From an uncultured Clostridia bacterium (GTDB lineage: Bacteria > Bacillota > Clostridia > Oscillospirales > Ruminococcaceae), in assembly GCA_944382875.1 (NCBI GenBank), contig CALWNQ010000001.1, forward strand, positions 124,001-188,000: a stretch of 64,000 nt of DNA, read 5' to 3'. Positions 1 to 9,066 of this stretch are shown in pieces. The notes beneath the pieces are model-generated. The model had not been told where the DNA came from and ran no database searches. It saw only the letters and a program-made list of their open reading frames with translations. The translations under genes and the position numbers were made by a program. The stretch's first letter is position 1, and the number at the start of each line of letters is the position of its first letter.

Positions 1-699
1 AATCGAACCGCTCCCGCCGGTCAGGATGGATTCCACCTTTTCTGCACAGCAGATTTCTACAATTCGGTTCTGCTGTTTTTCCAGCAGGTCACACAGTTCG
101 GCAAACAGCTCCGGTTCGTCGTACATAGCATAGGTTGCCGCTTCCAGGTTCCCCTCAAAATAAACCATCCAGATCTGCAAACCGGGAGTTGCCACACCAA
201 CGCCAAAGAGACCGCGGTCCCCCAGCGCTTCCCGCAGCTGACGCAGGTTATCCATCTTGTAGCCAGTAATATCGGCAAAATAATGCCGCATTTTGGGCAA
301 GTCCGTCCGAATGTCCTTGATGACCTTTTCGATCATAGTAGAAGCATCGGCCGGAAGGAAGACTTCCGTAGAGGAAAGATCGCCATCCGGTGTATGGTAG
401 AGTGTCCTGCGGTACAGCCGTCCATTTTCCTCGTGAATAGAAGATTCTGTTGTCATGGAAGAAGCCGTCTGCAGTTCCGGCGCGCCATAAATAAACCAGG
501 CATCTGTGCCATAGTAATCGCAAGCATTCAGATACGCCTGCCACAGCGGCGGATCGTTATACAGCAGCACATCCCAAAAAGGCTTTCCGGTAAGCCGGCA
601 GGGAATCATACAGGAAAAATCCGGCGCAACCGGAACACGATCCGGAACACCGCAGGTGAGAGCGGTCATCATCCGCTCTTTCGACGTCATTTTCGCCAT
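1..699 (-). CDS. URO-D/MtaA-superfamily protein, 3' end missing
   Basis: The leftward frame stays open to base 1, giving the first 233 codons; the C-terminal part lies outside the window. The start is ATG at 699, preceded by AGGGAGGA at good spacing. The N-terminus (MAKMTSKERMMTALTCG, then PDRVP) is the usual opening of the uroporphyrinogen-decarboxylase/MtaA TIM-barrel superfamily, and the close resemblance of the 17908 and 26888 products supports this. In this superfamily, members outside haem synthesis are mostly corrinoid- or thiol-linked methyltransferases. The metal-binding motif lies in the missing half, so it cannot be checked. It has its own promoter at 750-778. A role in haem synthesis is unlikely because six relatives sit in this window and no haem gene does. 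Confidence 0.82.
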   Translation of the reverse strand, partial: MAKMTSKERMMTALTCGVPDRVPVAPDFSCMIPCRLTGKPFWDVLLYNDPPLWQAYLNACDYYGTDAWFIYGAPELQTASSMTTESSIHEENGRLYRRTLYHTPDGDLSSTEVFLPADASTMIEKVIKDIRTDLPKMRHYFADITGYKMDNLRQLREALGDRGLFGVGVATPGLQIWMVYFEGNLEAATYAMYDEPELFAELCDLLEKQQNRIVEICCAEKVESILTGGSGSI

Positions 700-749
700 T
701 TGCACTTCCTCCCTTAAGAAAAAACTATTGTAAAAAGAAAAGCAGCTAT

Positions 750-778
750 ATCATAGCATAGGCCCCCATAATGGTCAA
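750..778 (-). promoter_or_regulatory. Sigma-A promoter of the truncated URO-D gene
   Basis: Read on the minus strand, TTGACC (773-778) is separated by 17 bp from TATGAT (750-755). A TG lies one base before the -10 box (extended -10). It points at the gene starting at 699. Confidence 0.75.
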
Positions 779-852
779 TCGCAGGATTTTTTACTTCCGT
801 TTTTTCCTGTAAATAACGGTTTTCAAATATATGGAAAAAATTCGCAGCTCGC

Positions 853-908
853 TTAAAAAATAAATACCCCTGAAACAGGCTTTCGATTTACGCTCTGCCT
901 CAGGGGTA
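853..908 (-). terminator. Terminator of the glycyl-radical operon
   Basis: The arms TACCCCTG (865-872) and CAGGGGTA (901-908) pair perfectly, with an inner AGGC/GCCT pairing. On the minus strand the hairpin is followed by a T-rich run (TTTATTTTTT). It lies 30 bp after the glycyl-radical enzyme stop. Confidence 0.7.
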
Positions 909-938
909 CGGTCCCATTACCGGGCTTTATATACAAGA

Positions 939-3092
939 TTAAAATCCGTCGATAAAGCGGTCGACGACAAGCTGCCGGAACTCCGGCGAAAGAGTTGCAA
1001 AATAAGCAGTAAAGCCGGTGACGCGAACGACAAGATCGGGATAAAGCATCGGATTTTTGTGTGCAGCCATCAGTTTATCACGATCAAGAATATTGATGTT
1101 GATAAGCGTGCCGCCCATATCAATGTGAGTACGAAGCAGACGCTCTACATTCTCAAGGCCCCCTTCATCTGCCGAAATCTTGGGGTCCATTTCCAACTGA
1201 AGCGGACAGGTGTTGCCGTAAGCAGTTTGAATCCGCGCGATGCCGGTTGCCATGGCGGTAGCGGCACCGTCCTTGCGGAAACCGGGGTTGGGATTGGCGC
1301 CGTGGGTAACCGGAGTGCGGGCATGGCGTCCGTCCGGAGTAGCACCCACCGCTCTGCCGAAAGCAATGGTGCTTGACCAGGAGAACCATCCCGGAACCAG
1401 CTGACGACGGCCGGGCATCGGATATTCATGGACTTTTTTCGCAAACATAGCACTGATACGCTGCGCCCATTTGTCACCCAGCGAATTACCCTGACAATAA
1501 CGCTCGGAAGATTTAAGCATGAGCCGGATCCGCTCGCCGGCAGGACCAGCAAAATCGGTGCGGAGCGCTTCAAACAGTTCTTCCCAGCTGAGCAGATGCT
1601 CTTTTTCGATTCGCTGTTCTATTGCGGCAAAGGAATCTGCAACAGTACCGAGTCCGACGCCGTCGACACCCATGGTCAGATATTTGGCGCAAACCGAAAT
1701 ATCTTCACCCTTTTCAATGGTATCTTTCATCATCAGATTCATCACCAGTTCCGGCATGATTTCATGCTGGTAATCGAGGTGATGGTTAATGCCTTTGGCA
1801 GTGATATCGATCGCCCGGTCAAGATGAGCCGAAAGCCGTTCGAACAGTTCCTCGGTGGAAAAGCTGCCGCTTTGCTCCATCTCCTGCATCGCGACCTCAA
1901 ATACGCGAGCCACATTGATTTTCACGCAGTCATTCAGCGGGTATTCCAAGCCGGGAATCGCCATCCAGTTGCAGCCCACTGCAATACGGCTCCGGGCGTC
2001 GGCAAGCTCAATGCCGTCGTTCTTCATGTAATTCATCAGCCCACGGTCGCCGGAAAAACGCGGCCAGCCATTGCGATCATTAAAGAGGCACCAAACCGCC
2101 TTTTTCATAAACTCCGGATCAATGTTGTCGTGGACACGCACCGTCAGGTTAGCCGAAATATTCAGCGCATGCGCCGCATCGAGGATCATGTAAGAAAGGG
2201 GGTTGGTTTGGTCGCGCCCCTCGGTGTCAGGACCGGAAAGTTGGTAGTAATGGGTTTCGTTCAGCAGGAGATTCGCCATAATAAAGAAGGCATCTTCCTT
2301 GGTGATGCGTCCGGCTTCGAGATCAGCTTTGTAATAAGGATAGAGCAGCACATCCAGTCCGAATCCGGCACCATCGCGGTCGTACATCCGGGAAAGTGTG
2401 TTGAACCACGCCACCCACTGACACGCTTCGAGGAAAGTTTCTGGTTTTTCAGAAATAACCTTCTTGTTGGTTTCCACCATCATTGCAAGGGTGCGGCGAA
2501 GCTCCGGCGCAGTCTCCTTTTCCAGAAGTTCCTCGGCAAGCTCGATATGCCGGCGGATAAACTCCTGCATGGAAAGAACGGTCAGCTCTTCCGCGTCGTA
2601 AAATTCTTTCTTTTCAGGGCCGTGCATATCGCGATAATGACGGATTTTTTCCAAAATCCCGCCAAAACCAAGCGCAAGACCAATGCGATAATCACAAGCA
2701 CAATGCGCATCCGCCTCAATACCGGCGTTGATATTATAAAATTCCTGCCCGGCTTTGAGTTCGTCATAGGGATGATATGCCTGATACGCGCGCTTTGTAT
2801 GGCGGTATTCTGGCAGCATATCGGCCCACCGTCCCGCTAAGATTTCCAAAGGGTCGATATAAAGCGGATGATTTTTTACAAAAGCCGCAAAAGCGCGGGC
2901 ATTGCCCATTGGGCCTACCAGAAAATCTTCGCCGGGATTATACGGAGTTTCAAAGTGATAGCCCTCCGGCAGCGGAACCGTGCCGTAGTCATCGCCGTCC
3001 ATATAACCGTTCTGTTTGGTTTTTTCCAATGTGTGCTGAATCTTCTTCTCACGGAGAAGTGCGATTCTGTCCTGATAACTGAGCTGTTTCAT
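939..3092 (-). CDS. Glycyl-radical enzyme (PFL family), unassigned substrate
   Basis: This 717-residue protein belongs to the pyruvate-formate-lyase/glycyl-radical enzyme family. The C-terminal radical site is RVTGFTAYF with the radical glycine at G693, and the thiyl cysteine is C374 in AVGCNWMAIPG. In eliminating members such as CutC and glycerol dehydratase a glutamate stands two residues after this cysteine; here it is W376. The protein is therefore not a standard choline, diol, hydroxyproline or isethionate lyase, and it lacks the CC pair of pyruvate formate-lyase. Its start overlaps the stop of the activating enzyme in ATGA, so the two are translationally coupled. The reaction needs strict anoxia. 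Substrate is unknown; the neighbours suggest a sugar-derived or methylated compound, which is inference only. Confidence 0.9.
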   Translation of the reverse strand: MKQLSYQDRIALLREKKIQHTLEKTKQNGYMDGDDYGTVPLPEGYHFETPYNPGEDFLVGPMGNARAFAAFVKNHPLYIDPLEILAGRWADMLPEYRHTKRAYQAYHPYDELKAGQEFYNINAGIEADAHCACDYRIGLALGFGGILEKIRHYRDMHGPEKKEFYDAEELTVLSMQEFIRRHIELAEELLEKETAPELRRTLAMMVETNKKVISEKPETFLEACQWVAWFNTLSRMYDRDGAGFGLDVLLYPYYKADLEAGRITKEDAFFIMANLLLNETHYYQLSGPDTEGRDQTNPLSYMILDAAHALNISANLTVRVHDNIDPEFMKKAVWCLFNDRNGWPRFSGDRGLMNYMKNDGIELADARSRIAVGCNWMAIPGLEYPLNDCVKINVARVFEVAMQEMEQSGSFSTEELFERLSAHLDRAIDITAKGINHHLDYQHEIMPELVMNLMMKDTIEKGEDISVCAKYLTMGVDGVGLGTVADSFAAIEQRIEKEHLLSWEELFEALRTDFAGPAGERIRLMLKSSERYCQGNSLGDKWAQRISAMFAKKVHEYPMPGRRQLVPGWFSWSSTIAFGRAVGATPDGRHARTPVTHGANPNPGFRKDGAATAMATGIARIQTAYGNTCPLQLEMDPKISADEGGLENVERLLRTHIDMGGTLININILDRDKLMAAHKNPMLYPDLVVRVTGFTAYFATLSPEFRQLVVDRFIDGF

Positions 3093-3919
3093 TTGGACAC
3101 CTCCTGAAAGACAACGTTGTCAATTCTGACTGGGATATGGTGGGAAGCGGCAATAGCTGCCAGCTTTTTCATCTGTTCGCGTGTCGGCTTTTCAAAAGCC
3201 TGCGGCTTAAAATGCTCCGAAGCCGGCTTGGAAAGCCCAAGCGGATGGTAAGTAAGGAGTTCATAACACTTTAAAGAAGGGATTTCGGCCAGAAATGCGG
3301 CGATCGAATCGATTTCAGATTCCGCATCATTGACATCACGAATCACCGGTGTCCGCACCAGCATCGGAATGCCCAACGAACCTACCTTTTTCATATTTTC
3401 CAGAATCCGTTCATTTCCAGCGCCGGTATAGCGGCGGTGAAGATCGGAATCCATTGTTTTTAAATCACACATGACCAGATCGCAAAGCGAACAGATCCGC
3501 GTCACCGTTTCAGAAGGAAAGCTCAAATTGGTTTCCACCGCTGTGCCAATGCCATTTTCACGGCAGCGGGATAACAGTTCGCAGACAAAATCCGCCTGCA
3601 TGGCAGGTTCTCCCCCTGACACTGTAACGCCGCCTTCCGGTCCGTAATAAGGCCGATCTTCTATTATAACGGATAACACTTCTTCAACGGAAACTGTTTT
3701 GCCGGAGCGGACTTTTGCACCGGAAAAACACCCTTTGGCGCATTGGCCGCAGCCAATACATTTTTCGGGAGAGAAAAGAATTTCTTCCCCCGGAAAAATC
3801 GTCTCCGGATTGTGGCACCATGCACACCGGAGATTACAGCCTTTCATAAAAACAACGGTCCGGATTCCCGGTCCGTCGTGAAGACTGCCTCGCTGGATTT
3901 CTGTAATCAGTCCATTCAT
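3089..3919 (-). CDS. Glycyl-radical enzyme activating protein (radical SAM)
   Basis: This 276-residue protein would place the glycyl radical on the partner encoded immediately downstream, using S-adenosylmethionine and a [4Fe-4S] cluster. The radical-SAM cysteines are C28, C32 and C35 (GCNLRCAWCHNP). A short ferredoxin-like insertion holds C54, C57, C60 and C64, enough for one auxiliary cluster, whereas many activases of non-PFL glycyl-radical enzymes carry eight cysteines. VSGGEP gives the SAM-binding GGE motif. The activase is first in the operon and the enzyme second, the reverse of pflB-pflA. Transcription starts from the promoter at 4006-4034. Confidence 0.93.
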   Translation of the reverse strand: MNGLITEIQRGSLHDGPGIRTVVFMKGCNLRCAWCHNPETIFPGEEILFSPEKCIGCGQCAKGCFSGAKVRSGKTVSVEEVLSVIIEDRPYYGPEGGVTVSGGEPAMQADFVCELLSRCRENGIGTAVETNLSFPSETVTRICSLCDLVMCDLKTMDSDLHRRYTGAGNERILENMKKVGSLGIPMLVRTPVIRDVNDAESEIDSIAAFLAEIPSLKCYELLTYHPLGLSKPASEHFKPQAFEKPTREQMKKLAAIAASHHIPVRIDNVVFQEVSK

Positions 3920-4005
3920 GGGATCACTTCCTGATTTGGGATATTGACTTTTTTGTACAGGTAACAGATAAGTAACAACACCTTGAAAATATTTGCTTTA
4001 CTGAC

Positions 4006-4034
4006 ATCATACTCAATTTTTTCTCTCTTGTCAA
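4006..4034 (-). promoter_or_regulatory. Promoter of the activase/glycyl-radical operon
   Basis: On the minus strand, TTGACA (4029-4034) is followed after 17 bp by TATGAT (4006-4011). It lies about 90 bp upstream of the activase start at 3919. Confidence 0.8.
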
Positions 4035-4172
4035 TCGAAATTACAAAATAAAAACGCACAAAAAAACCATAATTTTCATAGAGAAAAGCAACAAATCGTT
4101 CTTGAATGCAAGAAGTGAAGAATAAATTCTTGGAATTATAATGAAATTTTTGGAGAAAATGCGACAAAAACA
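4035..4172. promoter_or_regulatory. Regulatory region between divergent operons, with inverted repeat
   Basis: The 316 bp between 3920 and 4235 contain no gene. They hold the two divergent promoters and, between them, a perfect inverted repeat TTCTTG-AATG-CAAGAA at 4099-4114. A further TTCTTG half lies at about 4127-4133. The repeat sits about 60 bp upstream of the rightward -35 box, a plausible operator position. No regulator gene is adjacent. Confidence 0.4.
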
Positions 4173-4201
4173 TTGACAAAGATTACAAGGTGAGTTATAA
4201 T
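4173..4201 (+). promoter_or_regulatory. Consensus promoter of the GH130/ABC operon
   Basis: TTGACA (4173-4178), a 17-bp spacer and TATAAT (4196-4201) match the sigma-A consensus at every position. It lies 35 bp upstream of the GH130 start. Such a perfect promoter usually needs an operator to keep it silent. Confidence 0.88.
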
Positions 4202-4235
4202 AACACTTGTAAAGTAATATTGGGGGAATAAATAA

Positions 4236-5282
4236 ATGATTAGACGTTGTGAACAGAATCCACTTATCAAGGTTTCAGATGTAAAGCCATCCCGACCTGA
4301 TTTTGTGATTCTTGGTACCTTCAATGCAGGAACAGCAGTATTCGGCAAAAAAAAGATTTTGCTGGTGCGTGTAGCAGAAAAACCGGTTGCTGCAGATCCT
4401 GAAAAAGTACCGGTTCCGATCTTCAACTGCACAACCAAGCAAATTGAAGTCCTTTTGTTGGATCGCACGGATCCTGCTTATGATTTTTCGGACCCACGTG
4501 TCATTCATTCTAAAAACGGACAAAATTACTTAACCTCTATTTCTCATATCCGGTATGCTGAAAGTGACGACGGAATTCATTTTACCGTATCGGATCAGCC
4601 GTTAATTGCAGCATTTGACGAATATTCTGCCTTTGGTGTAGAAGATGCCCGCATTACCCAGATTGAGGATACATATTACGTCAATTTCAGCGCTGCATCC
4701 AATTACGGAATTGTTACCCGGCTTCTTTCCACAAAAGACTTCAAAACCTTTGAGGATTTGGGAAATATCTTCCATCCAGACAACAAAGATATTACCGTTT
4801 TCCCCGAAAAGGTTGGAAACCTCTACTATGCATTCCATCGCCCGTCCACCTCGGAATATGGTGCGCCTAACCTTTGGATCGCCTCCTCTCCCGATCTGGT
4901 ACATTGGGGGGATAACCGGGTAGTGGCCGCTGTACGTCCTGACCATTGGGATAACGGACGAATGGGAGCAAGCTGTGTACCATTCCTTACCGAAAAGGGC
5001 TGGCTTGAAATCTATCACGGTGCCACTAAAGAAAATCGTTATTGCCTTGGGGCAATGCTGCTGAAAGCGGATGAGCCTTGGAAGGTGCTGGCACGCAGTG
5101 AAAAGCCGTTGATTGAACCGGAAGCCCCCTATGAATTGGATGGATTTTTTGGCAATGTTGTATTTGCCTGTGGATTAATCCGGGAAGGCGACAGACTGGA
5201 TATTTATTACGGAGCAAGCGATGACAGTGTCTGCATGGCATCCATTACCATACAGGAGATCTGGGATCTGCTTGGGGTATAA
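4236..5282 (+). CDS. GH130 family beta-mannoside phosphorylase-like enzyme
   Basis: This 348-residue protein is a five-bladed beta-propeller of family GH130, whose members phosphorolyse or hydrolyse beta-mannosides. Family landmarks are the GVEDARI segment (catalytic Asp), DNKDITVFPEK followed by FHRPS, and the late EIYHGA and IYYGASDD motifs. The NKD...FPEK...HRP set supplies phosphate-binding residues in the phosphorylases, so phosphorolysis to mannose 1-phosphate is favoured over hydrolysis. It has no signal peptide, so it is cytoplasmic. It is first in an operon with two sugar-ABC permeases (17-bp gap to the first) and a binding lipoprotein, so it probably acts on the imported oligosaccharide. 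The exact linkage cannot be read from sequence. Confidence 0.85.
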   Translation: MIRRCEQNPLIKVSDVKPSRPDFVILGTFNAGTAVFGKKKILLVRVAEKPVAADPEKVPVPIFNCTTKQIEVLLLDRTDPAYDFSDPRVIHSKNGQNYLTSISHIRYAESDDGIHFTVSDQPLIAAFDEYSAFGVEDARITQIEDTYYVNFSAASNYGIVTRLLSTKDFKTFEDLGNIFHPDNKDITVFPEKVGNLYYAFHRPSTSEYGAPNLWIASSPDLVHWGDNRVVAAVRPDHWDNGRMGASCVPFLTEKGWLEIYHGATKENRYCLGAMLLKADEPWKVLARSEKPLIEPEAPYELDGFFGNVVFACGLIREGDRLDIYYGASDDSVCMASITIQEIWDLLGV

Positions 5283-5299
5283 AACAGAGGGGGATTTTT

Positions 5300-6250
5300 A
5301 TGAAAAAAGAAGCTGTTGCGGTTGCGCCGCATAAAAAACAGGGCTTTTTTGGAGAGATCCGCCAGAATTTCTGGCTGTATATGTTGATTATGCCCTGCAT
5401 TCTGTTTGCCATTGTTTTCAAATATATCCCAATGGTCGGTATTGTAATTGCTTTTCAGGACTATAATCCGATCAAGGGAATGTTTGGCAGCGAATTTGTG
5501 GGACTTGAAAATTTTAAATACTTTTTCCGTGGTTCCCAATGGCTGCAGATCACATTTAACACCCTTTACTTAAACGTACTGTTCATTATTACCGGCACTA
5601 TTGCTTCGGTCGTCATCGCGATTATGATTACCGAACTTGGAAAAAACCTGTTCGTTCGGTTTAATCAGTCGGTAATGATTTTCCCCAACTTTATTTCCTA
5701 TGCCGTTGTAGCAATGTTTGCACAGGCATTTATTGGAAGCGATGATGGATATGTGAACCGCTGGATTGAAATGTTCGGCGGCAATCCGATCAGTTTTTAT
5801 TCCGAATCAAGTGTATGGCCATTGATTTTGGTCATCATCCGAATATGGAAAGGCGCCGGTTATGGTGCAATTGTTTATATGGCTGCAATTGTCGGCATTG
5901 ACAATGGCGTTTATGAAGCTGCCCGCATTGATGGTGCTTCCCGTATGCAAACTATCTTCCGCATTACTGTCCCCATGTTGAAAGATACTGTTATCTTGCT
6001 CACCCTTCTGAGTGTCGGCAACATTTTCTATGGTGACTTTGGTATGATCTATACACTGGTGGGAGACAACTCCATGCTGTTCTCTACAACCGACGTCATC
6101 GACACCTATGTGTTCCGTTCCATCCGAACATCCGGTTCGATGGGCATGAGTGCCGCAGTTGGCCTTTACCAGTCCCTGATCGGATTTTTCCTGGTCATTG
6201 GCGTTAATGCTCTGGCCAAAAAATTCAGTCCGGAATCGGCAATTTTTTAA
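5300..6250 (+). CDS. CUT1 sugar ABC transporter permease (LplB-like)
   Basis: This 316-residue inner-membrane protein has about six transmembrane segments. The EAA loop that docks on the ATPase is visible as YEAARIDGASRMQTIFRIT. A short basic N-terminus leads into the first membrane segment (about residues 25-50). It resembles the LplB/YtcP-type permeases of CUT1 carbohydrate importers. It pairs with the 6269 product to form the channel and lies downstream of the GH130 gene with a GGGGG ribosome site. No ATPase is encoded in this operon; the MsmX-type protein at 33782 is the candidate partner. Confidence 0.9.
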   Translation: MKKEAVAVAPHKKQGFFGEIRQNFWLYMLIMPCILFAIVFKYIPMVGIVIAFQDYNPIKGMFGSEFVGLENFKYFFRGSQWLQITFNTLYLNVLFIITGTIASVVIAIMITELGKNLFVRFNQSVMIFPNFISYAVVAMFAQAFIGSDDGYVNRWIEMFGGNPISFYSESSVWPLILVIIRIWKGAGYGAIVYMAAIVGIDNGVYEAARIDGASRMQTIFRITVPMLKDTVILLTLLSVGNIFYGDFGMIYTLVGDNSMLFSTTDVIDTYVFRSIRTSGSMGMSAAVGLYQSLIGFFLVIGVNALAKKFSPESAIF

Positions 6251-6268
6251 GGAAAGGAGCAGTTTGAG

Positions 6269-7201
6269 ATGGCAAGAAAAGAAAAAGACTCTGAAACGCT
6301 GCGCACCGGACAACCGTTCCACCTTATGTCCCGTGGCGATAAAATGGTTACCATCGTATTCGGTGTTGTAATTGCATTGTTCTCCATTGTCTGCCTGATG
6401 CCGTTTGTACTGGTTGTTATTGCTTCTTTCACAGATGAGGCAACACTGGTTCGGGAGGGATACCGTTTCATCCCATCCAAATGGTCGATAGAAGCTTATA
6501 AAGCTATCTTCCGTTCCGATACAATCCCGCGTGCATATATGATCAGTATCTTTGTTACGGTAGTCGGTACTGTTTTAAGTCTGCTAATCACTGCCATGGG
6601 CACTTACACATTGAGCTGCACCCAGGTGCGCTACCGCAATAAGATCGCATTTTTCTTCTATTTTACCATGCTGTTTAACGGCGGTATGGTCCCCACCTAC
6701 ATTTTGATTAGTAAGTACTTAAATCTGCGTGACTCCATTTGGGTTTATATCATTCCAGCGCTTCTCAACCCCTGGAACATGTTTATGCTCCGCAACTTCT
6801 TTAATGACATTCCAGAAGCTCTTAAAGAATCCGCCCGGTTGGAAGGCGCGCCTGAATGGCTAATCCTGTTCCGGATTATTCTTCCGCTCTCCCTTCCGGC
6901 TCTTGCCACAATCGGCCTGTTCTATGCGCTTAACTACTGGAACGCCTGGATGGAGGCCATGCTGTACATCGATGACGAAAAGCTGTACACCCTGCAGTAT
7001 ATAATTATGAAGATTATACGAAACGTCAATTCCGCAACACAGATTGCTGTAGAGGGAGCCAATACCGGCACAGTCGTACCACCGTCCTACACAATCCGTC
7101 TGGCAACTGCAATCGTTACCATTGGCCCGATCATCTTCTTGTATCCGTTCCTGCAGAAGTATTTTGTGGGCGGCTTAAAGGTCGGCGGCGTCAAAGGTTA
7201 A
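6269..7201 (+). CDS. CUT1 sugar ABC transporter permease (LplC-like)
   Basis: This 310-residue protein is the second permease, about six transmembrane segments, with the EAA motif variant KESARLEGAPEWLILFRI. The C-terminus GGLKVGGVKG is typical of the LplC/YtcP subgroup, which commonly imports complex or acidic oligosaccharides. It starts 18 bp after the first permease with GAAAGGAGC upstream. It would form a heterodimer with the 5300 product. Confidence 0.9.
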   Translation: MARKEKDSETLRTGQPFHLMSRGDKMVTIVFGVVIALFSIVCLMPFVLVVIASFTDEATLVREGYRFIPSKWSIEAYKAIFRSDTIPRAYMISIFVTVVGTVLSLLITAMGTYTLSCTQVRYRNKIAFFFYFTMLFNGGMVPTYILISKYLNLRDSIWVYIIPALLNPWNMFMLRNFFNDIPEALKESARLEGAPEWLILFRIILPLSLPALATIGLFYALNYWNAWMEAMLYIDDEKLYTLQYIIMKIIRNVNSATQIAVEGANTGTVVPPSYTIRLATAIVTIGPIIFLYPFLQKYFVGGLKVGGVKG

Positions 7202-7239
7202 TGAATAATTTTGTTTACAATAATTAGGAGGTTATACTT

Positions 7240-9000
7240 ATGAGCAAAAAACTGAACCGTTTTGGCACAGCTGCATTGGCAGCGATCATGGCAGCCTCTG
7301 TTCTGGCCGGCTGCGGCGGTGACAACAGTTCCTCTACTGCTGACAATTCGGAAAGCGGCAACACAGCTTCTGAAGGCAGCACCGTTGCGGAACCTACTAA
7401 AGAGCATTTGGACATCACCTGCTATCTGTGGGGCGACAAACCCAATCAAATGGATGATGTTATTGCAGAGTTTGAAAGCCGGACTGCAGATGAGTTGAAC
7501 ATGAGCATCGATTTCAACTGGGCGCCACAGTCTGACTACACTAACAACATTAAGCTCAAACTCTCCGCAGGCGAAGAAGTTGACATGTGCTTCGATGCTC
7601 CCTGGATGAATATGAACACTTTCATTGCACAGGGCAACTATCGCGACCTGACCAGTTATTTCCACAACCCTGATTATCCTGGCTTGGAAGCAGCATTCAG
7701 CGAAGAATTTATGTCCAACAACCTCATGGGTGAAAACAGCGACACTGTTTACGGCATTCCCCTTACTCAGTCCTTTGGTGAAGGTGGCATGATTTTCATC
7801 CGTGGTGATCTCCGTGAAAAATATGGCCTGGAGCCGGTAACAGATCTGGAATCCTTTGAAGCATATCTGCAGGCTATTGTTGAAAACGAACCTTCCATGA
7901 TTCCTTTTGTTATGAACGGTGACGGCTCTTATGGCGCACTCTCCATTTTTGATGCACAAACTCCTGAAAAAGCAATTGGAAAAATAGAAGCAGGGCTGTG
8001 GGATGTTGAATTGGCTTCTGGTGTAACTGCTACCCTTTACATTCAGGATTATGAAGTAAAAGATTGCGTTATTTCCGGAGAGCCGGCTTCCGCTTCTGCC
8101 AATTTCCCTGCTCCCTACAATACTACCGATCTTTCTTCTTATGAAGCCGTTCGCGATTGGTATGAAAAAGGTTATATTGAAAAAGACGTTGTAACCCGCC
8201 AAGATGCACAGGCCACCTTTACTTCGGGCAAAGGTGCTTCCTTTATGTGGGGTGCTGCACAATACAACTCTGTTCTTTCTTCGCTTACCCAGTCAGTAGA
8301 GGGTGCCGAACTGGAAATCTGGAATTACGATCCACTTACTGCCAATGATGTTCTCGGCATGAAGAAAGGTTCTTATACTGCTTGGAACTTTATTTGCATC
8401 CCGGTTACCACATCTGACGAGAAAACAGATCGTATTATGGAATTCTTTGACTGGATGTTCTCCTCTACCGAAAACCACGATCTTTTCGAGTGGGGAATTG
8501 AAGGCACCAACTTTACCGCAGTTGATGAAGACCAGTATGATTATCCGGAAGATCTGGATCTTTCTACCAATTATAACTTCCCCGGATATGAGCTGACCTG
8601 GAATCCTAACTTTATCCGTTACCCCGTGGGATATCCGGACGATGTTCTGCAGATCATGAAGAACGCAAATAATCCTGATGTTTATTATGATCCCATGCTG
8701 TCCGGTTTCCGTTTCAATGGTGACCCCGTTAAGAATCAGTTGGCAAACCCCGACTTTGCCACCGCACAAACCCGCCGCAGCAATCTCTCTCTCGGCATTT
8801 TTGAAGATGTAGCGGCAGAAAACGCAGCGATTGACGAAGAAGTCACAAATAATAAGACACTGCAGGAAGATATCGCAGACATCAAAGAAGAAGTTATCAA
8901 ACAGGCTGAAGTGTATCTCGAAAAGAGAAAAGCACAGGATGAGGAAAACGGCACCGTTTACCCCACCGTTGCAGATCTGGAAGCTCAGCTCGGAGAATAA
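7240..9000 (+). CDS. Extracellular sugar-binding lipoprotein (LplA-like)
   Basis: This 586-residue solute-binding protein has a lipoprotein signal peptide with lipobox VLAGC, so C25 is the lipidated residue, followed by a Ser/Thr/Gly-rich linker. The mature part resembles the large binding proteins of CUT1 importers that go with LplB/LplC-type permeases. It would catch an oligosaccharide outside the cell and pass it to the two permeases encoded just upstream. It ends the operon; a terminator hairpin follows 13 bp later. The aromatic-rich sequence (many Trp and Tyr) suits a carbohydrate ligand, but the ligand cannot be named. Confidence 0.9.
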   Translation: MSKKLNRFGTAALAAIMAASVLAGCGGDNSSSTADNSESGNTASEGSTVAEPTKEHLDITCYLWGDKPNQMDDVIAEFESRTADELNMSIDFNWAPQSDYTNNIKLKLSAGEEVDMCFDAPWMNMNTFIAQGNYRDLTSYFHNPDYPGLEAAFSEEFMSNNLMGENSDTVYGIPLTQSFGEGGMIFIRGDLREKYGLEPVTDLESFEAYLQAIVENEPSMIPFVMNGDGSYGALSIFDAQTPEKAIGKIEAGLWDVELASGVTATLYIQDYEVKDCVISGEPASASANFPAPYNTTDLSSYEAVRDWYEKGYIEKDVVTRQDAQATFTSGKGASFMWGAAQYNSVLSSLTQSVEGAELEIWNYDPLTANDVLGMKKGSYTAWNFICIPVTTSDEKTDRIMEFFDWMFSSTENHDLFEWGIEGTNFTAVDEDQYDYPEDLDLSTNYNFPGYELTWNPNFIRYPVGYPDDVLQIMKNANNPDVYYDPMLSGFRFNGDPVKNQLANPDFATAQTRRSNLSLGIFEDVAAENAAIDEEVTNNKTLQEDIADIKEEVIKQAEVYLEKRKAQDEENGTVYPTVADLEAQLGE

Positions 9001-9013
9001 TTAAATATTTCGC

Positions 9014-9050
9014 AAAAAGCCGTCACAGCAGCCCTGTGGCGGCTTTTTTT
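9014..9050 (+). terminator. Intrinsic terminator after the ABC operon
   Basis: AAAAAGCCGTCACAG (9014-9028) pairs with CTGTGGCGGCTTTTT (9034-9048) through one G-T wobble and runs into seven T. The sulfatase ribosome site starts only 3 bp later, so the sulfatase is probably expressed by partial read-through. Confidence 0.82.
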
Positions 9051-9066
9051 CAAAGGAGGAGTGATT

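Noticed and set aside
1428-2840. 470-codon open frame on the plus strand opposite the glycyl-radical enzyme
   Set aside because: It is the complement of a clearly conserved gene; no ribosome site and no recognisable domain.
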